Shown piece after piece: positions 55,795-63,726 of a stretch of DNA of 64,000 nucleotides. The notes below the pieces were generated by a model. The model worked only from the letters and a program-made list of their open reading frames with translations. It searched no databases and was not told the DNA's origin. Origin of the DNA: JASLMY01 sp965226475 (GTDB lineage Bacteria; Pseudomonadota; Alphaproteobacteria; GCA-2731375); assembly GCA_965226475.1 (NCBI GenBank), contig CBDDDJ010000004.1:124001-188000 (forward strand), read 5' to 3'. The position numbers were made by a program, and so were the translations under genes. Each line of letters opens with the position of its first letter. Positions within the stretch are counted from its first letter, which is position 1.

Positions 55795-55925
55795 CTCTCT
55801 CCATCGCCATCCTGGTATCGATTGCGGCAGTGGTACCCGATGATCCAGGCCCGGTCCACCCCGCGTGCCGGGGCGCGAAGACCGGGCGGCCGCGTTCGTC
55901 GGCGGCGTTTCGGCCGCCGCCTCGC

Positions 55926-57524
55926 TCATGGCCCCATCACCTGGAAGCGGTGGTCGTCGTCCTCGGACATCTGGTGGACCAGATCGATCTCCCAGGCGAG
56001 GTAGGCGCGCATCGCTTCCTCCCGGTTTTCCCCGAGTTCGCGGGCGGTCAACTGCACGTCGTCGGTCTCGTCGGCGAGGTTGGTCAGCCCCGCTTCGAGC
56101 GGCTCGCCGGCAGCCGCCCAGGCCCGCGTTCCGCCGGCCAGCGCCGCGACGGAGGCCGCCGTCAGTTCCGCCAGGTCCGCCGCCGCGTGGTGCGCCAGCA
56201 CGCCGTCCGCCGAGGTGACGACGTAATGTTCGGTCGCCGGAAGGCGTGCCAAGGCGCTTCCGAGCCGCGCCCTGATGGCGAACCAGGCGCCCGGGATATG
56301 GCCTTGGCCGTGGCGTTTGGAGAATTCGACGTCGACCACGACCGTCCCGCCCCGCGCGAGCGCGGCGCGGAGTTCGGGAACCGCCACCGTCGGAACCGAC
56401 AAATCCTCCAACCCCAGGGCGGTCGGCGTCCACGGCCCCGTTTCGAGCGGCCCATCGAGCGCGCCGTCCAGCACCGCGACGTCCCAGCCCATCTGCCGCA
56501 GCCAGGATGCGGTCATGCGCGCGCGCACGCCGTTGTCGTCGACCAGCACGGCGCGGGCGCCCCAGGTGGCCATGAAGCTGTCGGTTTCCTGCACCAGCTG
56601 CCCGCCGGGCGCCGAGCGCGAGCCCGGCAGGTGGCCGGCCGCGTATTCCTCGGGCGTGCGGACGTCGAGCACGTAGAGGCTGCGCCGGTCCGCCTCGCCG
56701 CGCCAGGCTTCCAAGGTCGCCCTATCGATACTCGCGATATCGGCGCGCGCGGCGACGGCGGCGGCCCGCTCACGCGCCGTGGCCAAGCCGGCCTCGGAGG
56801 CCTCCGGCGGCCGGCGGTCGGCCCCGTGCGCGACCTCCAGGCCGGCCAGGTGCCAGGCCATGGTGCCGTCCTTCATGCTAACCACCTTGTTCGGCACACG
56901 TGCGTTGATCAGCGACTGCGCGCCGATGATGCTGCGGGTGCGGCCGCCGCAATTGACCACCACCGTGGTCTCCGGCGAGGGCACCAGCTCCTCGAAGCGA
57001 TAGACCAGCTCCGCGCCGGGGCAACTGATCGCGGTGGGGATGGAGTTGTTGTGATATTCCTCGTAGCTGCGGCTGTCGAAGACGGCGATATCGGCGCCGC
57101 CCTCGATCCAGGCATGCAGCTCCTCCGCGGTGATCCAGGGGGTGCTCGCCTCGTGCTCGACCACCTCGGCGAAGGCCTTGGAGGGCACGTGCACGCCGCT
57201 ATAGACCCGGTAGCCGGCCTGGGCCCAGGCATCGATGCCGCCCTCCAGGACGGAAACGTCCCCATAGCCCAAACCCGCCGTCCGGGCCGCCGCGCGGGCG
57301 GCCAGGCCTTCGCCGTCGTCGCACCAGACCACGCGCGCGCCGTGCCTGGGCACGCTATCGCCGAGCGTGATCTCGAGCCGAGAGAACGGGACGCAAGCGG
57401 CCAACAGGAGATGCCTGGCGGCGAAGATCCGCTCCTCGCGCGCGTCCAGCAGCGCCACTTCCGCGCCGTCGCGCAGCATCGCCTTCAGCGCCCTGGCATC
57501 GACCGTCCGCAGCGGATTATTCAT
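55926..57524 (-). CDS. Four-domain rhodanese protein
   Basis: 532 residues made of four tandem rhodanese-like domains. Active-site cysteines are present in domain 1 (VVWCDDGEG, Cys68) and domain 2 (VVVNCGGRTRS, Cys192) but replaced in domain 3 (LVDDNGVRA) and domain 4 (VVTSADGVL). It therefore can move sulfane sulfur in the first half, while the second half is probably structural. Start MNNPLRTVDARALKAM; GAGGGAC lies upstream. It is alone on its strand, with the IS1595-type element 160 bp upstream. Confidence 0.88.
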   Translation of the reverse strand: MNNPLRTVDARALKAMLRDGAEVALLDAREERIFAARHLLLAACVPFSRLEITLGDSVPRHGARVVWCDDGEGLAARAAARTAGLGYGDVSVLEGGIDAWAQAGYRVYSGVHVPSKAFAEVVEHEASTPWITAEELHAWIEGGADIAVFDSRSYEEYHNNSIPTAISCPGAELVYRFEELVPSPETTVVVNCGGRTRSIIGAQSLINARVPNKVVSMKDGTMAWHLAGLEVAHGADRRPPEASEAGLATARERAAAVAARADIASIDRATLEAWRGEADRRSLYVLDVRTPEEYAAGHLPGSRSAPGGQLVQETDSFMATWGARAVLVDDNGVRARMTASWLRQMGWDVAVLDGALDGPLETGPWTPTALGLEDLSVPTVAVPELRAALARGGTVVVDVEFSKRHGQGHIPGAWFAIRARLGSALARLPATEHYVVTSADGVLAHHAAADLAELTAASVAALAGGTRAWAAAGEPLEAGLTNLADETDDVQLTARELGENREEAMRAYLAWEIDLVHQMSEDDDHRFQVMGP

Positions 57525-57683
57525 CTTCGTCCCTCCCTCGACACGCTTGTTTCACTATCCTATACGCCGGAAGGACAAGCGACGGTGAGAAGCGTGGGCT
57601 AAGCAGCTGCCCCGTACATGGACTGGCATCGAGCATCAGCGGCGGAATGCCCGTGCCTGAGCTTTTCGCCGCGCAAATGTAAA

Positions 57684-58708
57684 GGCTCAATTCGTGAAAT
57701 GTATGCGTCACCTTGTTACGGCGGCGGCGAGGCAGGCTCGGTCATTGGCGCCGGGGGCGAGGCCGACGAGGTGGAACCAGCTCAGGTAGTTGTCCAGATA
57801 GCGGGTGGCGATGCCGCGGCGGGGACGCAGCAAGTCCTTCAACCGGCTGTGGCGGCTGTTCACCGTCTGCACATGCAGATCGCCCCGAACCCGTTCCCCC
57901 ATCGAGCGGTTGAGTGCTTCGTGGCTCACCCCGAGCGCGGCGGCGCAAGGTGGATAGCTCGCGCCACCGTCGGAGACCAGCAGGGCGTCCTTCGCGACCA
58001 CCGGGTCGAGAGCAGCCGTGAGCGCCGCCGCGTCGACCCTGGGCAGCACCGCGCTCACCGTCGTCCCGCTCCGGTCCGCCGCCATGAGAACCGGCACCTG
58101 CTCGCGCGAGAGGCCGCGCTTCTTCGCCTTGCCGCCCCGCCGCCGTGCCTTGCGTCCCAGCCCGCGCGCGCCCTTCCGGCTCTCCAGGACGTAGGTCTCG
58201 TCCGCTTCCACGATCCCCTTGAGCACCTCCGAATCGCTCCGCGCCGCCGCCAGAAACCGGTGACGCCAGCGGAACGCCGTGCTCACCGCCACGTCGCAGC
58301 GCGCCGCCGAGGCCTTCACCGTCTCCCCCTCCGCCAGCGACGCCCCGAACGACAGCCAGCGTTCCTTGTGGTGCAGGCCCGACAGCGGCGTACCGGTCAG
58401 CGCGTTGAAGGTCCTGCCGCAGCCCTTGCACTGGTAGCGCCGCAGACCCCGCGCCATACCGCGCGAAACCGCCCCTTCGCTCGCGCAGTGCGGACAGCGC
58501 CGGGCCTCGTCCACACCAAGCTCGATCGCGGCCTTCGATGCCTCGCCTTCGCTCCGGCCCGACAGCACCGCGAGCGCCTCGTGCCGCTGCACGCGCGTCA
58601 GCCCGCGCGCCGCCGAAAGCCACACCTGGAAACCCTTGCCGTCCATGACCCAACCTCCTGACATTCCGGGCATTCTATCACAAATGCATACGTTTCACTA
58701 ATTGAGCC
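57684..58708. mobile_element. IS1595-family insertion sequence, complete, with 8-bp target duplication
   Basis: 1025-bp element. Terminal inverted repeats of about 24 bp: left GGCTCAATTCGTGAAATGTA and right (reverse complement) GGCTCAATTAGTGAAACGTA match at 18 of the first 20 positions. Identical 8-bp direct repeats AATGTAAA flank it (57676-57683 and 58709-58716), the size known for IS1595. One transposase gene is inside. The perfect duplication implies a recent insertion. It lies 24 bp before the ATG of the molybdopterin dehydrogenase gene, at its ribosome site. Confidence 0.92.
57708..58646 (-). CDS. IS1595 family (ISXO2-like) transposase
   Basis: 312-residue transposase. An N-terminal zinc ribbon has CPHC and CKGC pairs around residues 50-75. 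The catalytic core shows an Asp in VEADETYVLES, a second in LLVSDGGASYP and an Asn/His segment HVQTVNSRHSRLKDLL typical of the DDN-type ISXO2 group. AGGAGG is exactly placed before this ATG; the frame extends to 58673 without support. It looks intact. Confidence 0.92.
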   Translation of the reverse strand: MDGKGFQVWLSAARGLTRVQRHEALAVLSGRSEGEASKAAIELGVDEARRCPHCASEGAVSRGMARGLRRYQCKGCGRTFNALTGTPLSGLHHKERWLSFGASLAEGETVKASAARCDVAVSTAFRWRHRFLAAARSDSEVLKGIVEADETYVLESRKGARGLGRKARRRGGKAKKRGLSREQVPVLMAADRSGTTVSAVLPRVDAAALTAALDPVVAKDALLVSDGGASYPPCAAALGVSHEALNRSMGERVRGDLHVQTVNSRHSRLKDLLRPRRGIATRYLDNYLSWFHLVGLAPGANDRACLAAAVTR

Positions 58709-58731
58709 AATGTAAATGAGAGGAACCAGTC

Positions 58732-58896
58732 ATGGATGGTCAAGTCTCGGACAACAAATGGATAGGAAAACGGACGATTCGCCCGGACGGGGCGGACAAG
58801 GTGACGGGTCATGCACTATGTAGCGCACCCGGTTCCTTGGACACAAGTTTGTCTCACGCGGCGGGCCTGATTGAGATCGCGGCGTGCCACGCCTGA
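58732..58896 (+). pseudogene. 5' fragment of the molybdopterin dehydrogenase gene, cut by the IS3 element
   Basis: The ATG follows AGAGGAA. The frame reads MDGQVSDNKWIGKRTIRPDG then ADKVTGHAL, and then enters the left end of the IS3-type element, stopping after 54 codons. The last genuine residues THAL-type text (codons 25-29) are repeated at the other side of the insertion, where the gene continues as TGHALFGADFALPS. Together they make one gene. Confidence 0.85.
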
Positions 58897-59759
58897 CGAG
58901 CTTGAGCGGGGCTCAGGTAGCCGTTCTTTTCGACGATCCACTGGGCATTGTAGAGTTCGACGAAGTCGCGGACGGCGTCCCGCAGCTCCGCGATGTTGCG
59001 GTAGATGCGACCATGGATGATCTGTTCCTTCAGCGTGCGATTGAACCGCTCGGCGACGCCGTTGGTCTGGGGCTCGGCGACGAAGGCGTAGGACGGCTGG
59101 ATGCCCCAGAACTTGATCTGGTTGGTGAAGTGGTCCGACAGATACTGGGAGCCGTGATCCATCCGCAAGGCCAGCCCCCGAGCCGCGCCGGCCGCGGTCG
59201 AGCCATACAGCCCGGCAAGCCCCATGGAGATCGGCTGCAGGGCGGCGAAGCGGTCGCCGCGCTTGCAGACATGCCAGCCGACACACTCGGCGTTCCAATG
59301 CTCGACGGCGGTGAAGATCCAGCCCCAGCCGTCGTCCACCGTGAACACCCGAACGCCATCGGTGCCCCACATGAGGTTCGGGGCATGAGTGATGATCTCA
59401 CCGTCATGGGGATTGCCGCCACGGCGGCGGCAGCGATGGGGCGAGAGCAGATTGTTCTCGCGCATCAGGCGGAGCACCCGCTTGCGGGCAACCCGGATGT
59501 CGCGACAGACCCGAAGCCGAGCCCAGACCTTGCGGTAGCCCTCGCCCTCCCAGGGCGATGCCTCCAGGTCGGCTTCGATCGCCACCAGCAGCGCCTGGTC
59601 CGAGATCGCGGGCTTCGGTCCCCGACGCTTTGCCGGCGGCTGCTCGGCGTGCTGGCCGGAGGTCATGGCGTAGAACGAGGAGCGGGCCATGCCCCAGGCG
59701 GCGCAGACCCGCCGCAGGCCGTAGGCCAGACCCGTGCCGGGCGAGGTGGCGGCACTCAT
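58854..59759 (-). CDS. IS3-type transposase OrfB (DDE integrase core)
   Basis: 301-residue catalytic subunit. The HTH_21-like N-terminus is followed by the rve core with Asp in MWGTDGVRVF, Asp in RMDHGSQYLSDHF and Glu in NGVAERFNRTLKEQ, so the DDE triad is complete. The ATG overlaps the orfA stop (ATGA). That suggests translational coupling rather than the -1 frameshift used by many IS3 members. Confidence 0.92.
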   Translation of the reverse strand: MSAATSPGTGLAYGLRRVCAAWGMARSSFYAMTSGQHAEQPPAKRRGPKPAISDQALLVAIEADLEASPWEGEGYRKVWARLRVCRDIRVARKRVLRLMRENNLLSPHRCRRRGGNPHDGEIITHAPNLMWGTDGVRVFTVDDGWGWIFTAVEHWNAECVGWHVCKRGDRFAALQPISMGLAGLYGSTAAGAARGLALRMDHGSQYLSDHFTNQIKFWGIQPSYAFVAEPQTNGVAERFNRTLKEQIIHGRIYRNIAELRDAVRDFVELYNAQWIVEKNGYLSPAQARQAWHAAISIRPAA

Positions 59760-60166
59760 CGCCGCGACCTCCGCCGCCCCAAAGGGCCGAAGGTCTCCGT
59801 CTTGGCCTCCAGCAGTTCCACCTGCATGGTCAACTCTCCGATCCGCTTCATGGCGCTATCCAGTTCCGCCTGCACCGGATCGCCCTTGCGTTGCTTGAGC
59901 GAGGCGTCGATCCCGCCGATCGCTTTCTCACGCCACTGCTCGAGCCGGAAGATCTCTACGCCCAACTGGCGCGACAGAAGTTGCACCGGCTCGTCACGCA
60001 AAAGCCGCGGAACGACCTCACGCTTGCGCGCCACCGTCCATCGCTGGCCAAGTCCCAGCGGGCCTGCCGGCAAAGCCTGGCCTGGGGAAAACGTGGACGA
60101 GCCAAGCTCGCCCGCATTTACCACAGGCCCATCAACAGCAACTTTCTTCTCAAAATTATCGGCCAT
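59756..60166 (-). CDS. IS3-type transposase OrfA (helix-turn-helix)
   Basis: 136-residue DNA-binding subunit starting MADNFEKKVAVDGPVV. The HTH region is RWTVARKREVVPRLLRDEPV then LLSRQLGVEIFRLEQWREKA; a short coiled-coil (MKRIGELTMQVELLEAK) follows for dimerisation with OrfB. AAGGAGG precedes this ATG. The frame can also be read from GTG at 60187. Confidence 0.85.
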   Translation of the reverse strand: MADNFEKKVAVDGPVVNAGELGSSTFSPGQALPAGPLGLGQRWTVARKREVVPRLLRDEPVQLLSRQLGVEIFRLEQWREKAIGGIDASLKQRKGDPVQAELDSAMKRIGELTMQVELLEAKTETFGPLGRRRSRR

Positions 60167-60205
60167 GTTCCGGTCCTCCTTGGACACTTCGATTAAGCCA
60201 ATTCT

Positions 60206-62431
60206 GTGTCCAAGGAAATCGGGTCCGACTCAACGGGTCATGCACTATTTGGTGCCGACTTCGCGCTGCCAAGCATGCTTTGGGGCAAGGTGCTGCGCAG
60301 TCCGCACCCTCATGCCAAGATCAAATCGATCGATCTTGAAAGAGCCGCCAAGGTCCCGGGCGTCAAGTCGGTCATGAGTGGGGCGGACCTGGTCGACTTT
60401 CCCCTGGACACGCCGGTCATGGTGGGGCCCGCCGACATGCGCTACGTCAGTCGCAACGTGATGGCGCGCGACAAGGTGCTCTATGCCGGCCATGCCGTGG
60501 CGGCAGTGGCGGCGACATCGGTCGAAATTGCCCGGGAAGCCTTGGCACTCATTGAAGTCGACTACGAGGTGCTCCCGCACGTCATCGACGTCGAAGAGGC
60601 GATGAAGCCGGAAGCGCCGGTCCTGCATGGGTTCCTCTACACCGCCGGCGTGGACCCGAAGCCCGAAACCGCATCGAACGTCGCCAGTCACCTCGACTTC
60701 GAGATTGGCGACGTGGACGCCGGGTTTCGGGCGGCGGACGTCATCGTCGAACGTTCCTATACGACGAAGCCGGTGCACCAGGGCTATATCGAGCCGCATG
60801 CCTGCGTCATCAGCGTTGCCAAGGATGGCCAGGCGACGATCTGGAGCAGCAGCCAGGGCCATTTCATGGTTCGCAACGCGACCGCCAAGATGACCGGCAT
60901 GGCGGTGGCGGATATCCGTGCGATTCCGGCGGAAATCGGCGGCGGCTTCGGCGGCAAGACCATGGTCTATCTGGAACCGCTGGCCATGGTTCTGGCGCGG
61001 AAATCGGGATTGCCGGTGAAGATGGTCATGACGCGTGAAGAGGTCTTCCGCGCCACCGGCCTCACTTCGGGTTCATCGAATTCGGTAAAAATCGGCGCGA
61101 CCAAGGATGGCGGGATCACCGCCGCCACCGCGACCTTCCGGTTCCAGGCCGGTGCCTTTCCAGGTTCCCCGGTACGCGCGGCGTCGATGTGTGCCTTCGC
61201 CGCCTACGACATTGAAAACGTCCATGTGACCGGTATCGACGTCGTCACGAACCGGCCGAAATGCAACGCCTACCGGGCACCGGGTTCTCCCATAGCCGCC
61301 TTTTCGGTCGAAAGCGCGCTGGACGACCTGGCGGCGGAAGTGAACATGGATCCCATTGAACTGCGCCTGAAAAATGCAGCCAAGGAAGGCACGCGGGCTG
61401 CCTATGGACCCACCTTCCGAAGGGTCGGGTTCCTCGAAACGCTGGAGGCCGCCAAGCAGCATCCGCACTACGACGCTCCCCTCGGGGCGAACCAAGGTCG
61501 GGGCGTCGCTTCCGGCTTTTGGTTCAATGTCGGTGGCGAATCCACCGCGCAACTGCACATCAACGAGGACGGCACGGTCACGGTCATAACCGGCCACCCC
61601 GATATCGGCGGCAGCCGCGCATCGATGGTGAATATCGCCGCGGAGATGCTTGGTATCGACTATCGAAATGTGCGGGTGCAAATTGGCGATACCAACAGCA
61701 TCGGCATCAGCGCGACGACGGGTGGCAGCCGCGTCACTTTCGCCGCCGGGATGGCGGTGAGCCAGGTCACGGAGAAGGTCATCCGTACCTTGCGCGAGAG
61801 AGCGGCGAAAATATGGGACATCGATATCGAAGCGGTGGTCTGGGAGAATGGCGAGGCGCGCCCCGCGGGCACAAACGCGGGTGAATTCGATCCCTTGTCC
61901 CTGGCCGACCTCGCCGCCAAGGCCTCGTCGACTGGCGGCCCCATCAACGATCAGGTGTCGATCAACGCGCAAGGCGCGGCACCGGCATTCGCCACGCATA
62001 TCTGTGATGTCGAAGTCGACCAGGAAACGGGCCGGCTCGATATCCTGCGTTATACGGCGGTGCAGGATGTGGGCAGGGCCATCCACCCGAGCTATGTCGA
62101 AGGCCAAATTCAGGGCGGCGTGGCCCAGGGGATCGGCTGGGCGCTGAACGAGGAATACATTTTCGATGATGCCGGGCGGTTGGAAAATCCCGGCTTTCTG
62201 GACTACCGCATGGCCGTTGCCTCCGATCTGCCGATGATCGACGCGGTCGTCGTCGAAGTGCCCAACGATACCCATCCCCACGGTGTCAGAGGCGTCGGCG
62301 AGGTGCCAATCGTGCCGCCAATGGCGGCGGTGGCGAATGCAATCAAGAGTGCGGTGGGGCTGCACCTGTGCGACCTGCCGATGTCGCCACCAAAGGTTCT
62401 AGCGGCCCTGGATGAAGGGTCGCACGGGTAA
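60206..62431 (+). CDS. Xanthine dehydrogenase/aldehyde oxidase family molybdopterin-binding subunit, 5' end replaced by IS sequence
   Basis: About 741 residues of the large subunit. The a/b hammerhead domain (GADFALPSMLWGKVLRSPHP...) and the Moco domains follow, with EIGGGFGGKTMVYLEP, NRPKCNAYRAPGSPIAAFS and GVRGVGEVPIVPPMAAVA as Moco-contacting blocks. The true gene starts at 58732; here the first nine codons come from the IS3 right end through a GTG with no ribosome site. An in-frame ATG lies at 60275. Without the first 29 residues the fold may survive, but expression is doubtful. The 2Fe-2S and FAD subunits are not in the window. Confidence 0.85.
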   Translation: MSKEIGSDSTGHALFGADFALPSMLWGKVLRSPHPHAKIKSIDLERAAKVPGVKSVMSGADLVDFPLDTPVMVGPADMRYVSRNVMARDKVLYAGHAVAAVAATSVEIAREALALIEVDYEVLPHVIDVEEAMKPEAPVLHGFLYTAGVDPKPETASNVASHLDFEIGDVDAGFRAADVIVERSYTTKPVHQGYIEPHACVISVAKDGQATIWSSSQGHFMVRNATAKMTGMAVADIRAIPAEIGGGFGGKTMVYLEPLAMVLARKSGLPVKMVMTREEVFRATGLTSGSSNSVKIGATKDGGITAATATFRFQAGAFPGSPVRAASMCAFAAYDIENVHVTGIDVVTNRPKCNAYRAPGSPIAAFSVESALDDLAAEVNMDPIELRLKNAAKEGTRAAYGPTFRRVGFLETLEAAKQHPHYDAPLGANQGRGVASGFWFNVGGESTAQLHINEDGTVTVITGHPDIGGSRASMVNIAAEMLGIDYRNVRVQIGDTNSIGISATTGGSRVTFAAGMAVSQVTEKVIRTLRERAAKIWDIDIEAVVWENGEARPAGTNAGEFDPLSLADLAAKASSTGGPINDQVSINAQGAAPAFATHICDVEVDQETGRLDILRYTAVQDVGRAIHPSYVEGQIQGGVAQGIGWALNEEYIFDDAGRLENPGFLDYRMAVASDLPMIDAVVVEVPNDTHPHGVRGVGEVPIVPPMAAVANAIKSAVGLHLCDLPMSPPKVLAALDEGSHG

Positions 62432-62625
62432 TGGAGTCATTCCGCTGTCCGTAGAGTGCCGCTCCGCCCGCCTTGAACGATGATATCCATTGTGTCGCCA
62501 GCGCTTCACGGCCGGGCGTATTGACCCTCGGGGATGAACGGGCCGTGGAAGCGAACCGAGTTGGCGAAGCGGGACGCATGCGAACCGTGTCCGCGTACCA
62601 CCAGCCATGCAAGGAGGTGACAACC

Positions 62626-63375
62626 ATGCCGTTCTTCAAGAAGGGCGACGTCCGCATCCGTTACGAGGAGGTCGGTAGTGGCTTTCCGCTGCTGGTCACC
62701 CCGGGCGGTGGCCTCAACTCTCGTATCGACAACTGGCCGAGCGCGGTCTTCAACGCGATGGACGTCTTCAAGAACGACTTCCGCTGCATCACGATGGATC
62801 AGCGCAACGCCAACGGCGGCGAGAGTACGGGGCCGCTGGCCGTCGACGATCCGTGGGGCGGCTTCGCCGACGACCAGCTCGGGCTGATGGATCACCTGGG
62901 CATCCGCGATTTCGCCTACATGGGATACTGTATCGGCGGCTGCTTCGCCGGAAGGCTTCTTGAACGAGCCCCCGAGCGTATCGTCGCCGCGGTATTCTGC
63001 CAGACCGTGGGGCATTGGCCGGAAGACCCCGATGTCATGTACCGGTCCGGCCGGGATGCGTGGGCCCCGGAGTTGCTCGCCCGACGGCCCGACCTGAGCC
63101 AAGACGCGATCGAGACGTACCTGCACAACCTGTACCGGGCGAACCCCGACTTTCTCTACAGCGTGTCGCGCGACGTGATCCGCGACTGTCGGGTGCCGAT
63201 TCTCGTGCTGCCGGACGACGTACCAGCACACCCGCGCCAGACATCGCTCGACGTTGCCTCGCTGGCGCCGAACGCCGAGATCACGGCCTTTCCATGGACG
63301 TCTCCACCCGACCTGAAGGAACGCACGATCAACCGTGCGCGCGGATTCATCCAGACGCACGGCGCCGCGCGGTAG
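62626..63375 (+). CDS. Alpha/beta hydrolase with cysteine at the nucleophile position
   Basis: 249 residues starting MPFFKKGDVRIRYEEVGSGF. The fold motifs are TPGGGLNSRIDNW near residue 26 and DHLGIRDFAYMGYCIGGCFA, where the elbow is G-Y-Cys102-I-G-G instead of G-x-Ser-x-G. The usual late catalytic His (GHFP-like) is not seen in AFPWTSPPDLKERTINRARG. It may be a dienelactone-hydrolase-like enzyme or a non-hydrolytic member. AAGGAGGTGA at ideal spacing makes the start firm; the frame above to 62473 is rejected. Confidence 0.85.
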   Translation: MPFFKKGDVRIRYEEVGSGFPLLVTPGGGLNSRIDNWPSAVFNAMDVFKNDFRCITMDQRNANGGESTGPLAVDDPWGGFADDQLGLMDHLGIRDFAYMGYCIGGCFAGRLLERAPERIVAAVFCQTVGHWPEDPDVMYRSGRDAWAPELLARRPDLSQDAIETYLHNLYRANPDFLYSVSRDVIRDCRVPILVLPDDVPAHPRQTSLDVASLAPNAEITAFPWTSPPDLKERTINRARGFIQTHGAAR

Positions 63376-63726
63376 GGGTAGGGAGTCTTCGGCTGCCTGT
63401 TCGCCTCGCCGCGCGAGGATGGCGCTCGTATCCGTTGTCGTGCTTCGGGCCGCCGTTTTCGTATCCCTCATGTTTCGAATGGGTCAGCCCCAAAAAAATC
63501 AGCACCTCCTGATGTAGCGTCCGGACCTGGAGCACCTCCCGACGAACCATGGCGATTCCGGACCCGCATCGGATGTACGTCAATTGCTGGAGGCATGGTC
63601 CCCGTCAAAGCAACATGGCCTCCATGACTGGAGCCGAAGGCGGAGTCGGGCCGTGCCGCCGTTCAGTTGGCATGACGTCGTCCTGTGTTTCCTTGAGTGG
63701 GGACGTCCCTTCGCTACACTCACGCC
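63376..63726. other. Spacer without supported gene
   Basis: About 350 bp with no convincing frame. It holds AGCACCTCC twice, 30 bp apart (63501 and 63531), which read as GGAGGTGCT on the other strand, and a run of seven A. The promoter for the cyclase gene is at its right end. Nothing else was recognised. Confidence 0.4.
63693..63720 (+). promoter_or_regulatory. Candidate promoter of the cyclase gene
   Basis: TTGAGT (63693-63698) and TACACT (63715-63720) separated by 16 bp. The expected transcription start falls at or next to the ATG at 63727, and no ribosome site precedes that ATG, so a leaderless mRNA is possible. Confidence 0.45.

Larger units (their letters stand above)
58819..60232. mobile_element. 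IS3-type insertion sequence inside the molybdopterin dehydrogenase gene
   Basis: About 1414 bp starting TG and ending CA. Imperfect inverted ends share ACCCG and TTCCTTGGACACA (left 58819-58845; right 60205-60232). It holds overlapping orfA and orfB on the minus strand. The flanks carry identical ACGGGTCATGCACTAT at 58804-58819 and 60233-60248, a 15-16 bp direct repeat, against 3-5 bp normal for IS3. The repeat restores the dehydrogenase codons exactly. Confidence 0.88.

Noticed and set aside
62432..62625. Coding-like text before the last hydrolase gene
   Set aside because: Neither strand gives a recognisable domain, and the strong ribosome site fixes the hydrolase start at 62626.
63501..63540. 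AGCACCTCC repeated 30 bp apart
   Set aside because: Two short copies only; no array, no matching frame and no element ends.
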